Source: Pseudoips prasinana
Lineage: Eukaryota; Arthropoda; Insecta; Lepidoptera; Nolidae
Reading direction: 5' to 3'
Length of the DNA: 64,000 nucleotides
NCBI GenBank assembly: GCA_951640165.1
Contig: OX621250.1
Location: forward strand, 8,494,001 to 8,558,000
How positions within the stretch are numbered: position 1 is the first letter of the stretch; every line of letters starts with the position of its first letter. Positions 30,623 through 41,289 of this stretch are shown here, piece after piece. The notes beneath the pieces are model-generated. The model ran no database searches, was not told where the DNA came from, and was given only the letters and a program-made list of their open reading frames with translations. Both the position numbers and the translations under genes were made by a program.

Positions 30623-30885
30623 ATCGTCCTCGTCCTCATTATCATCATCATATCAGCCGAAAGACATCTACTGCTGGATAAAGGCCTCCCTGAAGACCCT
30701 TGCAAGATCGTCGGTCCACCTTGTAGAGGGCCTACCCATGCTGCGTCTTCCGGTACGTGGTCAGTACTCGAGAACCTTTCTCTCCCAGCGGCTATCGGGT
30801 CTACGCGCTATGTGCCCCGCTCACAGCCACTTCAGTTTGGCAATTCTTTGGGCTAAGTCGGTTACTTTGGTTCGCCTGCGTTTTT
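30623..30885 (-). mobile_element. RTE-type LINE 3' end (copy C)
   Basis: Equivalent of 5640-5900 and 14815-15070: ATCATCATCATATCAGCCG then CTGCTGGATAAAGGCCTCCC. Here too the R1-like LINE is absent. Confidence 0.7.
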
Positions 30886-31321
30886 GGACGTCAATTAAAA
30901 TTTACATACCTAAGGTATAATTTTTGATCTTCATAATACATAGAACTAAAATACCCCAAGAGGACTTTTAATAAAGGTTCTAATTAAATAGGGCTTATAG
31001 AGGTCGTGGATTATTAGAGTCCTGCGGTATTTTAATCGTCGTTATAGTTATTGAAAATCAAATATTTAGTTGCGAATAAAGACACTCTTCTATTCCCTAA
31101 TTAATACAATTTTGTACTAAACTATACATAGTAAAATAATGATCATGGATCGTTCAAATTCATTATAGTACTGCTGTTTTCAGAATCCAAAAACTGACCG
31201 CGCCGCTTTCAACACAAATCAAGAACGCGAACTCAGATATTATATGTACTTATTCAAATCACACTTTATAAAGCTCAGCGATTACCTTACAGCCATTTTT
31301 TCACAAATTTACATACATAGA
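30886..31321. repeat. Non-coding body of composite repeat, copy C
   Basis: Aligns with 5901-6342. No SINE insertion, unlike copy B. Confidence 0.6.
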
Positions 31322-31460
31322 TACAGACGCCATCACATCCAGCTTCCCCAATCTGTCAAATTTCTTTTATACATTTTCAACGTTATCACAATACCGTAAC
31401 GTTCACTTTCAATTGGGGAAATTTGACAGATTGGGGTAGCTTGATGTGCTGGCGTCTGTA
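31322..31460. mobile_element. TA-flanked MITE (copy 3)
   Basis: TA, CAGACGCCATCACATCCAGC, loop, GTGCTGGCGTCTG, TA; same family and position as 6343-6481. Confidence 0.85.
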
Positions 31461-31463
31461 CAT

Positions 31464-31584
31464 ACATAGGCTCACGCCTGTTTCCCAGAGGGGTAGGCAG
31501 AGACAACGGACTTCCATTTGTCACGATCCTTGCACACCTCTTTCGCCTTCATACATGTTCGCCGGCTGAAGGTACTTCTGACCT
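31464..31584 (-). repeat. LINE 3'-end fragment (AYPSGKQA tail)
   Basis: CTCACGCCTGTTTCCCAGAGG to GGTACTTCTGACC matches 55218-55358 with an internal gap of a few dozen bases. A palindromic MITE begins exactly at its end. Confidence 0.75.
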
Positions 31585-31818
31585 GGGGCTCTACCGGCTA
31601 AGTCGCCGAACATCGATTTCTTAAATGGCGTTCACATAAATAAAGGTTAAAAATGACTTAATCAATCGTTAAATCGGCTTCCATGAACACATGGGACGTC
31701 ATAAATGGTCCGGAATCGATTGTCAACGTTGAAGCCGATTTAACGATTAATTTTAACCTTTATTTATTTGAACCCCATTCACGATAACGATGTTCGGCGA
31801 CTTAGCCGGTAGAGCCCC
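31585..31818. mobile_element. Palindromic MITE, family 2 (full)
   Basis: GGGGCTCTACCGGCTAAGTC at the left and GACTTAGCCGGTAGAGCCCC at the right; nearly the whole 234 bp is one palindrome centred near 31700 (around GACGTCATAAATGG). No ORF. Confidence 0.85.
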
Positions 31819-31819
31819 T

Positions 31820-32036
31820 GGGCATCTACCGGCTAACTCATCGATTTATTAAATGGCGTTCAAATAAATAAAGGTTTAAAATTACCTAATCAATCGTTAA
31901 ATCGGCTTCATCGTTGACAATCGATTCCGGACCACTTATGACGTCACATGTGCTCATGGAAGCCGATTTAACGATTGATTAAGTTATTTTTAACCTTAAT
32001 TTATTTGACCGCCTTTTAAGAAATCGATGTTCGTAA
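31820..32036. mobile_element. Palindromic MITE, family 2 (adjacent second copy)
   Basis: GGGCATCTACCGGCTAACTC, then the same arms in a slightly different version (CGTTGACAATCGATTCCGG in the left half), ending AAGAAATCGATGTTCG. Placed head to tail with the preceding copy, with one base between them. Confidence 0.8.
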
Positions 32037-32050
32037 CAACAATATTTATT

Positions 32051-34578
32051 AATTATGATAAAATCAAAGAATCTTTACTTCAGACCGATTTTAATACTAT
32101 TTACACCACCAAAAATGTCAACGAAGCTACAAATTATTTTATTAAAACCTTGCAAACAATCATAGTGGCCAATACCATTTAGAGAGTATTACCAAACCGT
32201 AAAAGGCTACGCAAACCGTGGATGACGCCTGGGTTTCTAAAGTGTTTACGTAACCGTGATAATCTACATCTAAAACTAAAAAAGTCTCCAAATGATGAAG
32301 TTCTTAAATTAACGTATAAAAGATACCAAAATTATTGTACATTTATACTTAAATCTCTTAAACGATAATTTGACAAATTTCAAATTAAAAACGCGGAAAA
32401 CAACACCAAGAAGCTCTGGGAAGCTATAAAAACGATCACTTACACTCAAAAACAAAAGACACACGCAGGCGATCTTCTTTCACACTCAGATACCAAAAAC
32501 AGCATAAATAACGTCAATCATTATTTTGTCAACGTCGGACGCATATTGGCTGATAATATCAAGGTCTCAACCGTACCCTCCCTAGCACCAATCCGCTCGT
32601 TGTTTCCACACACTTTTGTTTTGCTGGAAACTGATAAGGCCGAGGTAGGGGGCCTTATAGCCAACCTTAGGAGTGATTGTGTTGTGGGGACTGACATGAT
32701 TTCTGGGACGTTGCTTAAAACTTGTATACACCGCCTTATCACGCCTATTACATACTTATGTAACTTGGCAATCACAACAGGAGTTATTTCTGAAGCTTTC
32801 AACTTAGCTGCAGTTCACCTGATTTACAAGGGTACAGGGAATAGAGATCTGCCGAAAAACTATAGACCTATTTCTATACTGCCCACCCTCTCTAAACTTT
32901 TAGAGAGGCTAATGAACAATAGGCTCAATAAATACCTTGAACAATATAAACTTTTGTCTTCTTCACAGTATGGCTTCCGTTCTCGAATTTCTACCAGTAA
33001 CGCAGTTCTTAACTTAATTAATAAAGTTGTTACAAACTTAGATCAGAAACAAAAAGTAATAGGTATCTTCCTAGATTTCGCAAAAGCTTTCGACACGATC
33101 TTTATTCCCACTCTCATGATGAAACTTGAAGGTATGGGTATCAGAGACAATCAACTTTCTCTATTAGAAAGTTATCTCACAAATCGACAACAGTGCGTCA
33201 GAATCGGTAACTGTATTAGCGATAAAGTTACTATCACTCACGGTGTGCCTCAGGTTGTAGTATCATCAGCCCCACATTATTTCTGATATATATTAACGAC
33301 TTATGTCAGCATCAACTTGAATGTGGTTCCATCTATACATACGCTGATGATACTGCCCTCATATTTCACGGGGAATCCTGGGACTCAGCCTTAAAATACG
33401 CTCAACGTGGCCTCAACGCTATCACAGACTGGCTAGCCCTGAACTTTCTAACTTTGAACATCGAAAACACAAAATATATCACTTTCACATTGTCGTTCAC
33501 TGGCAAACTTTATTCCACCTCCTACTATTTGTCAGTCCACTCTTGAGCTTCCCGAACCCCAACAACAATATGCACCTGTCCCCATTTAAACAAGACCAAC
33601 TCGGTAAAGTATTTGGGTGTGCAGATAGATGACCTTCTCACATTTCAAGAACGAAGAGAGCGTGGTGATCTGATCGAAACATATAAAATCCTAAATGGAC
33701 ACTATGACCTTCACCAGTTCCAAGATATGTTCAACCGAGACAATAATACCCGTCTGAGAGGTCACACCTTTAAACTTCAGACCCGCTTCTCACACAATAT
33801 ACCCCACAAGAATTTCCTTTACGAACAGAGTTGTTAAAGAATGGAACAAACTACCACAAGATGTAGTGTCAGCACCAAACACCAACATATTTAAGAACAG
33901 ACTAGACAAGCACATAATAACAACAAAAAAGACAAGCTAACTCAATTACTAGATACAGGCAATTATCAGTTGTTTCAACTGCCTGACTGATTACAAATAA
34001 TAATAAAAAATAATAATAATATTGACACAGTTACCTCCAGGTTGCGTAAGCTAATTTATGTCTTTAAAAATCTCCGACATGTTGCCGATACCCATGTACT
34101 TGGAACCGTATACTTGGCTCTAGGAGAGTCAGTAATTAGCTACTGTATTGTAGCTTGGGGCGGGTCCTCAAAAACGCATCTTCTACAACTAGAGCGGGCG
34201 CAAAGAGCTCTCCAGAAAATAGGATGGCGGATCCCCTATAGATTTCCCACCAGTGAACTTTACCAAAACTGTAATGTCCTATCAGTTCGAAAACTTTTCA
34301 TCATCAATCTTCTTGTTACCACCCACTCACAAACCCCTTATGATCCAACTAAGTTCCAATCTCAACGACGCAAATATATTGTCTGCCCACCGGTACTCGC
34401 TAACACAGCTCTTGCTCAACGTTCCTTTGGTTTTCTTAGTGGCTTCATGTACAATAAGGTCAATAAACTGCTTAACATATACCCTATGCACAAGGAAAAA
34501 TGTAAGCACACAATTAAAAACTGGTTAAGTAACCTAAATTACGATGATACCGCAAACTTACTTGTCATTCTTAAATAA
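32051..34578 (+). pseudogene. CR1-group reverse transcriptase, multiply broken
   Basis: The linker upstream of RT is readable in pieces: RLRKPWMTPGFLKCLRNRDN, then a stop, then KKLWEAIKTITYTQK and NHYFVNVGRILADNIK. The RT frame 32546-33286 has LIYKGTGNRDLPKNYRPIS, QYGFRSRISTSNA and FLDFAKAFDT. A frameshift near 33255, inside the GVPQGS motif, moves to a frame with SPTLFLIYINDL and YADD at 33340-33351. After the nested LINE the frame resumes with LRKLIYVFKNLRHVADT and LERAQRALQKIGW to a stop at 34578. No function is possible without repair. Confidence 0.83.
33652..34020 (+). mobile_element. 5'-truncated 3' end of a different LINE, nested
   Basis: RRERGDLIETYKILNGHYDL, then (after a frameshift) FTNRVVKEWNKLPQDVVSAP and NIFKNRLDKHIITTKKTS, is the typical C terminus of another jockey/CR1-group LINE. 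It ends with AATAATAATAAAAAATAATA-type repeats. Directly before it is the CR1 frame LTFQE and directly after it IDTVTSRLRKL. No clear TSD; CR1-group insertions often lack one. Confidence 0.78.
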
Positions 34579-35579
34579 GCGCATCACGCCCTCTTACACA
34601 CATGCACACTCCCTCGCCGACACACCACCCCTTTATTTTATTTTTATTCTTATTTAAACTCTCGACGTGTTTCATTTGTGACTTGGTTTACTTTTACTTT
34701 ACTATTTGTATAGGATACAAACACTAGATCGACAAGAAGGGGGAGCCTGGAGATTTGTCATACAGGTCTCGAGCCTAGTACGAACTCCAGCTCTCTCAAA
34801 AGTTTTTATGTATATGAGTAATTGTTCCTAACTAGAAGTAAACTTTGTAGAGAAAATTAAACTTTTTTTTATTAAAAAAAAATCCAGGGTGTCAGCTATT
34901 TCCATACCAAATTTTATTATGATCGCTCTAGCCGTTTAGACGTGAAGAAGTAACAAACATACACAGTCACACACTCACAAACTTTCGCCTTTAAAATATG
35001 AGTGTATTGTAAATAAACCATTAGTTAAAAAAACATTAATTAATGGCTGCCAATTTTACAGAGCATATTAACAATGCATTATTTGAACAGTCATAGCACT
35101 AAAATTAAGTTTTATTGTACGCTAGAAGCTTCACTAACTTTCTAGAATATTAAAATATGAATTCTAAAAAATTAGTGCGAAATACGAAATTTTAGTTATA
35201 TTATGAAGACCAGTTGGCCATGATAACCATTAAAAAACTGATACCTTAGGTATGCAAATTTTACTTTAAGTCAGACGATATATTATTAAAAAAAGAAGAT
35301 TACTTAGGAAGGTAGGGGCAAATTTTATTTCACTTGAGACCATTTTTTTGTGTGGTTATATAAAAGGAATCCTGACAGGATCACTTAATTGTCAAGCTCT
35401 CCTTCCTCTTATAATACCTCCCGCTGACCTAAAATCATGAAATTCAACAAGAAACCACAACATGAATGCACAAAAGATAATAAAATAGTTAATTCGTAGT
35501 AACAGACGTTTTATAATGCATCAACAAACATAAATATTATAATTGGCCAAGTATAGAATATATCTGTTGAATGCTTACC

Positions 35580-35870
35580 AAGCCGCCGCGCCGCCTTGAT
35601 CTCGCCTCGCCTAGCTTCACAAATTTGACAGGCCTGTTGGCGTTGTTGGCAAATGCCTGCTTTTCACGCCGGAGCTGCGGAGGTCGTGGGTTTGATTCCC
35701 ACCTAGGACAGATATTTAATTGCAAGAACAAGTCTGTTTGTCCTGAGTCTGGATGTATTTATCTGTATAAGTATTAGTTACCTGGTTCCCATGGTACAAG
35801 CTCTGCTTAGTTTGAGATAAAGGCCTTTGTTAGGCCGCGTATAAAGAATGTCCTAGGTTATTATTATTGT
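35580..35870 (+). mobile_element. SINE-like element, family B (duplicate)
   Basis: Duplicate of 20920-21216 with GGGTTTGATTCCC in the B box (one change) and an extra GCCGCC near the start. Confidence 0.6.
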
Positions 35871-36392
35871 ATTATTATAATCGTCTCTTCACTGGTTTAG
35901 TTCACTTCTAACTTCTAGTCTAAATACAATACTACCACTGGCTCGCGTCTGCATATATCTACAAGGACCCGCAATTTGCCCGGGCGATTATACTAGTACA
36001 GGGTTTCAATCCACTCGCAAGTCAGGTAAAAATAACAAATGTTCTATACTAAACATATATAATGGTTTCTAAATACAAGAGTGATCTTAAAAAAATTACA
36101 TTTTTAAAGCCTAGAACCCTAAAAATCAATTCCAAAGTTTTATCTGTAGGGAATATGATATAAAATGGCCTTAAATGGTAAATACATTTAAGTAGAAATC
36201 TAAATTAGATCTGTCAGATAGAAGTATCAAATTTTCAAGCTCTCAAATTATTTACAAAATCCAGACCAAGTTATTAAGTTTATCTAATGAGATTTCTAAA
36301 TTTAACACTAAGGGTGTTCCGTTTCCTTCGATTATGTAATTAAATATTAAACGTTCCATAATTTTAAATTTACAGATATTCATCTCAATAAA
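35871..36392. other. AT-rich duplicated spacer
   Basis: Matches 21440-21985. No gene. Confidence 0.55.
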
Positions 36393-37084
36393 GAAGAAGG
36401 AAATGACTCCATACATTCCTGGGCCCAGGTGTTAACTGAATCAAACTAGCCTTATTCGTGAGATGACATAATAACAAGACCTCACTGAAATTATCGTGAA
36501 AGTTGGCTATCCATGAATCAAGTTATATGAGCTATTAGTAAAAGTGAGGTTATATTATAACATTGTAGTTTTTTACAAAATATTTTTGAATGGCTTCGGT
36601 TGTGTTATGGTTTTATGCATGGAGAGTGTGACATGTCAAAGATCTGGCACGTTTGGATCCCCTACGCCCCGGGCAGTCACTACAGTCGAAAAAATACGCA
36701 AATAAAACATGGAAAATACGTGCGCACTTAAAATGAAAGACAACAAACGAGTGACAGTCAAAGAGCATGTAAAGGTTGTCAGCCAGAGAAGTGCTGCCCG
36801 AAGAAAAATTAAGGGAATACGATTCGCTATGAATTGATTCCACGAAAAAACAGTTGTAACTCGATTTTCAAACATATTCTGAGATTTTACCGATTTATTC
36901 TTAATCGATTGCTAGCAATTCACCATTATTTTATCGATTATTTCGTTTCATAACTTATTTAAGTTTTCTCGCTTCCTAGATAGAAACATGATACCATATT
37001 TTGCGATTTCCTTTAGAAAAATATAACGGTTTTTTTAATTCACAATTAAGTAGTTAACTGCTGGGCCCAGAAGTTTCCTTCTCC
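36393..37084. mobile_element. Non-autonomous element with inverted termini, specific to the second duplicate
   Basis: The termini are imperfect inverted repeats: GAAGAAGGAAATGACTCC .. CTGGGCCCAGGTGTTAACT at the left and AGTTAACTGCTGGGCCCAGAAG .. CCTTCTCC at the right. The first duplicate reads straight through this point (about 21988: CTCAATAAATTTAAAAGG), so the boundaries are clear. I see no TSD longer than a few A/T bases and no transposase. An ORF pair on the minus strand (36613-36875) has no recognisable features. Confidence 0.78.
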
Positions 37085-37747
37085 TTTAAAAGGACACAAT
37101 GAGATCGAAGTCAATGTCAACTTGGGCCGCAAAAAGTTTTTGTACCAAATTAGGGGTTTTGGCAACCGCCCGATCGAATGCACGAATCCATTTTTGAATA
37201 TCTTGCTTGGAGCAAAAGTTACGGAAATTTAAAATTTACATAATGAATCAATTCTTCTTAATGAGGTTCGGTGATAATTTGGAGATGCGAATGTCTTTAT
37301 CTCGAGTAATTTTATTTTATATTGTTTCTAGTAAAATATACCTTTTTATATTTTAAAAAGCCAACGCCCGCATTAGGGAATCTAATCCATTTGTAATTAT
37401 ATGTTTAATAATAATAAGTTTATCGGTGGTATAAAACAATATTTGTGATTGAATCCTCCTTTTAGGCAGATAGTGCCTGTATTAGGAGAGTTCGTTCTTC
37501 CATAGCAAGACGTGTTATACAAAAGCAATGCGTATAATTTTTACTGCTTTAACTACTAAAATTAACTTAAATTAAATCAAATATGTGTATGAGTGTGTGT
37601 AACTGTCTGTGAGTATATGAATGAAAGTGTAGCCTGTAGATGTGACTGGGTGTATTTGAGTGTGCGGTGTGTATTTGTATGTGTCAAGGTTTCAGAAGTG
37701 TTTCGGTGTCATTGTAGGTAAGCGTTAGTATCCATTTCATTTTTTTT
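37085..37747. other. Duplicated spacer
   Basis: Matches 21997-22713 without the TTAATTAA array. No gene. Confidence 0.55.
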
Positions 37748-37911
37748 TGTCGTGGGGTACTTTACGAACATATAGTAGACGGACACAAATTACATCCAGA
37801 CTCAGAACAACTATTTATGGGTCAAACATATAGTTGTCCAGCGCGGAACTCGAACCCGCGACACAAAGCGGCGAGACGACTGTTTTAGCCGCTGCGCCAC
37901 ACGTGCAGTCA
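37748..37911 (-). mobile_element. tRNA-derived SINE, family E (duplicate)
   Basis: Duplicate of 22714-22877; B box GGGTTCGAGTTCC on the minus strand. Confidence 0.82.
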
Positions 37912-38346
37912 AATAGTCTAATAGTAGTATTCGTACTTGGCTGTTGAATTGCGGTTAATTAATCTGTAAGTAGTGCAGTATTGATGCAATAAAAATGAAA
38001 GAAAATAAAACAAATGAGATTCGCAAGCTCATCATCAATAACTTAGGTTCGGCGAAACGAGCAAAAATTTCACGCTTGTTGTAAGGGAGCACCCCAAGTG
38101 GCATTGGATTTCTGAAGACCTAAAGAGAGCGTAGGGTCGATTTGTTTCTTTCATGCGCAGGTTTCCAGTATTTATGAGCACTATAAAACATATCAAAATG
38201 AAAATTGTGCGAAATTCGAAATGTGAACACCAGATAATATGGAGCTCGGAGACAACCAGTCTCGCCAAGCTGGTCTAAATTGTGCGTCATTCAGATGTAC
38301 GAGGGAAGTAGGGCTTAAAATACTACTTAACTTTCTTTTTTTTTTT
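37912..38346. other. Duplicated spacer
   Basis: Matches 22878-23311. No gene. Confidence 0.55.
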
Positions 38347-38594
38347 AATATGCTAGGGACAATATCACACAGATCATCCTAGCCCCAAACTAAGCAAAGC
38401 TTGTACTATGGGTACCAGGCGACGATATTCATACTTTAATAGATAGATAAATACTTATATACATAGAAAACATCCATGACTCAGAAACAAATATTCGTGC
38501 TCATCACACAAATATTTGCACTTACCGGGATTCGAACCCAGGACCACCGGCTTCGTAGGCAGGAGCACTACCAACTAGGCTACAGTGACCGTCT
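38347..38594 (-). mobile_element. tRNA-derived SINE, family A (duplicate)
   Basis: Duplicate of 23312-23567. Confidence 0.85.
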
Positions 38595-39048
38595 ATAAAA
38601 CTTCTATAAAACCCCGAAAACAATATACATATACACCAGATAATATGACCGGAGCACATTTTTCAAAATTGATTACGATAATTTGATATCCCATAAAATA
38701 ATTTAATACCTATAGGTAGAAGCGAAATAGCTACGCGCTCATTTTTGGGCCTTAAATTAGACTTAACGCAACGAGTCCACAATTCACGATGATATTTTTT
38801 TCTGGTTACATAATAAATTATTACTAAACCTCAAATCTCTGAATATATCCGGAATAAAGATCCTATTACGCACGCCGTTATATGAATTAAGCTAAGCCAA
38901 AAACGTATAAAATAAAATAACGACCCAAAATATTAAATTAAAATCTACCGAACCAAGGTTTCCATACCCAGCTGATGAGATACTGAAATTAATCCTACTA
39001 ATATTGTAAAGGTAATTTATTTGTAGCCGTGTGGCTTGCGGCCTAGAA
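38595..39048. other. Duplicated spacer
   Basis: Matches 23568-24025. The frame 38892-39086 (minus) is conserved with 23867-24061 but has no features beyond that expected from the duplication. Confidence 0.5.
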
Positions 39049-39302
39049 AGAATAATAATATATAGGTACAATGTCACACAGATCATCGTAGCCCCTAACT
39101 AAGCAAAGCTTGTACTATGGGTACCAGGCGACGATATACATACTTATCTAGATAGATAAATACATATATACATAGAAAACATCCATGACTCAGAAACAAT
39201 TATTCGTGCTCATCTCACAAATATTTGCACTTACCGCGATTCGAACCCAGGACCACCAGCTTCGTAGGCAGGATCACTACCAACTAGGCTCTGGTGACCG
39301 TC
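39049..39302 (-). mobile_element. tRNA-derived SINE, family A (duplicate)
   Basis: Duplicate of 24026-24276. Confidence 0.85.
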
Positions 39303-39781
39303 AATGGGTAATGGGGCCACCCCATATCATCCCGTGGGTGTAGTAAAAGGCGGCTAAAGGATACACTAGGTAGCCGGGCAGTAGTCTATACCTGCTGAAG
39401 TATCTGTGTACTATGATGGCCTCCCGACCGAATTTCGGCCACGGCGGCCAGTCTTAATAGAGACTAGCCAATTGCGCAGGACATATTATAGTGCACAAGT
39501 ATGTGCGCAAACACAGGGGTACTTACTATTCCATCACTCTCATATTCCGATGGGACGCCTAGCGACACGACCGGAAAGAGTTCAGGTACAGGACCGACGG
39601 CTTTACGTGCTCTCCGAGGCACGGGGGTGTAATACCGCCAACTTCCAGACTTCGGGCTGATACTGAGAAATTTCTTTTTACGGAAAAATATATAAATCAC
39701 TTTTTGGCCCGACCCGGGATTTGAACCCAGGACCTCATTATCTGCGGTTGAACACGCTACCGCTAGACCAACGAGGCAGTC
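39303..39781 (-). mobile_element. tRNA-headed composite retroposon, family S
   Basis: The minus-strand head GACTGCCTCGTTGGTCTAGC carries an A box (TGGTCTAGCGGTAGCGTG) and a B box (GGGTTCAAATCCC). The long body ends near GGTGGCCCCATTACCC. Same family as 24277-24660 and 56954-57278. The head is an RNA polymerase III promoter by analogy with tRNA-derived SINEs. Confidence 0.7.
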
Positions 39782-39789
39782 ACTACTAC

Positions 39790-39870
39790 TACTGTGTACT
39801 ATAGCTACCACCTAATTGCGGTCGCCAACTCGCATGCCAAGCGCGGTGACTACGGCAAACCCCTCCAAAT
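39790..39870 (-). repeat. Fragment related to the 54040 repeat
   Basis: GCGGTCGCCAACTCGCATGCC and AAGCGCGGTGACTACGGCAA are the complement of 54128-54160 (CAGTCACCGCGCTTGCCATG). Confidence 0.5.
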
Positions 39871-40289
39871 GATAATAAATAATTGTTTAAAAGATGGCAC
39901 AACACACATTTTTAAAAAGAAATTGACTCAACTACTGGTGGAAACGTGTTACTATTCTGTTAATGATTTCCTTAGCGATAATTCTTTGTAGGACTATTGA
40001 TTGTTAACATAGTTATTGGTGAAAGTATTAATTTATAATTTAATGTAATTCATTTAATTTATGTTTTACTTTTGCTTGTCACAATTGTAATAATGTTTTG
40101 ACTATATCAAGATGACATATGGAATTTGACATTTAATTTTACTGATTTATATACTATGTTTATGTAATTTTGCATGCCGTTATGGTAGAATGTATTGGAT
40201 TCCAATTGTTAGCGCCAGCAACACCTTTATTTTGTTACCTACATTCATGCCAAATAAAAAATGATTTGATTTGATTTAAAAAAAAAAGT
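39871..40289 (+). mobile_element. 5'-truncated LINE 3' end with TTTGATTTGATT tail
   Basis: The last ORF codons read FKKKLTQLLVETCYYSVNDFL then stop near 39990, the usual C terminus of a jockey/CR1-group LINE. The 3' UTR ends CCAAATAAAAAATGATTTGA, TTTGATTT and about ten A residues (to 40289). Confidence 0.7.
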
Positions 40290-40592
40290 CACTCCGTTTT
40301 TTATATTTATCTATATTTTTCCGTACAAACATTATATTCTGGTATATATATTCAGATGGAACAGTAAGTCTATTTACCTCTTTAAAAACGCTTCGTAGAG
40401 ACTCGCGACTGCCTAGATTATAAATAGCTCTGACTGCTCTTTTTTGTAATACGAAAATAGCACTTATGTCAGCTGCTGAGCCCCACAGCAGAATACCATA
40501 GGACATAATGCTATGGAAGTAAGCAAAATATACTAGTCTAGCAGTTGATTCGTCTGACAATTGTCTGATTTTCCAAACTGCATATGAAGCTG
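40276..40592 (-). pseudogene. LINE C-terminal fragment (SEYIYQNIM family)
   Basis: On the minus strand ASYAVWKIRQLSDESTARLV, YFAYFHSIMSYGILLWGSA, LQKRAVRAIYNLGSRESLR and SEYIYQNIMFVRKNID form one frame. It is the same family as 47983-48615 but lacks the last ~100 codons, cut at the poly-A of the neighbouring LINE. Confidence 0.78.
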
Positions 40593-40660
40593 AATGTTAT
40601 AGACATCTTTGGAGGAGGCCTAGCAGTCCAGCAGTGGATGATATGATGATGAATTTGTTT
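40593..40660 (+). repeat. RTE-type LINE terminal scrap
   Basis: ATCTTTGGAGGAGGCCTAGC .. CCAGCAGTGGATGATATGATGATGA; the end of the same kind of tail as 49062-49231, in plus orientation. Confidence 0.65.
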
Positions 40661-40689
40661 CTATGTTGTTTAATTCTAACTTGACTGGA

Positions 40690-40990
40690 AATGTAGTGCA
40701 GGGCCTAAAACAGTCGCCTCGCCGCTTCGTGTCGCGGATTCGACCCATAAATAGTTGTCCGGAGTATGGATGTAATTTGTGTCCGTCTATTATCTGTTTG
40801 TAAAGTATCCAGCGACATAGTTCTGATCCAAAGGTTGCGGGTTCAATTCTCGCACAAAACAAATATTGGTATTTATGAACATATCTATTTATGGTATGGG
40901 TGTTTTCTGTCTATTCTATGTAGATATTTACAAAAAGTAAATAACCATTCCTATTAACTTACAAGCTTTGCTCGGTTTATTCCGTTGTGC
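40690..40990 (+). repeat. SINE family E fragment joined to another SINE fragment
   Basis: ACAGTCGCCTCGCCGCTTCG, CATAAATAGTTGTCCGGAG and GTCCGTCTATTATCTG are family E parts with a decayed B box. From ~40800 a second unit has GGTTGCGGGTTCAATTCTCG (B-box-like) and TTACAAGCTTTGCTCGG. Both are degenerate. Confidence 0.55.
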
Positions 40991-41289
40991 AATATGTCTC
41001 GGATATTTATTTGATTTAATTTGTTAGTTTATTAGTATTCGGGCTTTACTTCTTTCACTATTCCCCTAAGTACGTTTTTTATAGAGAAGACAATGAAATG
41101 AATTGCATTGACAGAGAAAATACATGATCGATACGTTTTTAACTGACTTCATAAAGGAAGACGTGGTGGTGGATAAAACCAGCATCGATACTTATGAATA
41201 ATTTAGTAGGAGCGCCTGATTTGTTTGTTATATTGCGCGGTCTACCTTATTGCTCCCAGCATAACTGAGGTGGAAACGGGTATATGACC

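Larger units (their letters stand above)
32041..34880 (+). mobile_element. CR1-group LINE, 5'-truncated (copy 2) with nested LINE
   Basis: A relative of 17245-19190 on the other strand. Coding similarity begins near 32051 and continues through RT to a stop at 34578, followed by a 300-base 3' UTR ending near AAACTTTTTTTT. The endonuclease is missing. A foreign LINE end interrupts it at about 33652-34020. It abuts a palindromic MITE upstream and the AGCTGTGCCCC-type repeat downstream. Confidence 0.8.
34887..39690 (+). repeat. Segmental duplication, second copy
   Basis: Matches 19255-24660 over SINEs and spacers alike. The inserted 0.7-kb inverted-repeat element is the largest copy-specific gain. 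It begins inside the AGCTGTGCCCC-type repeat (ATCCAGGGTGTCAGC). Confidence 0.88.
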
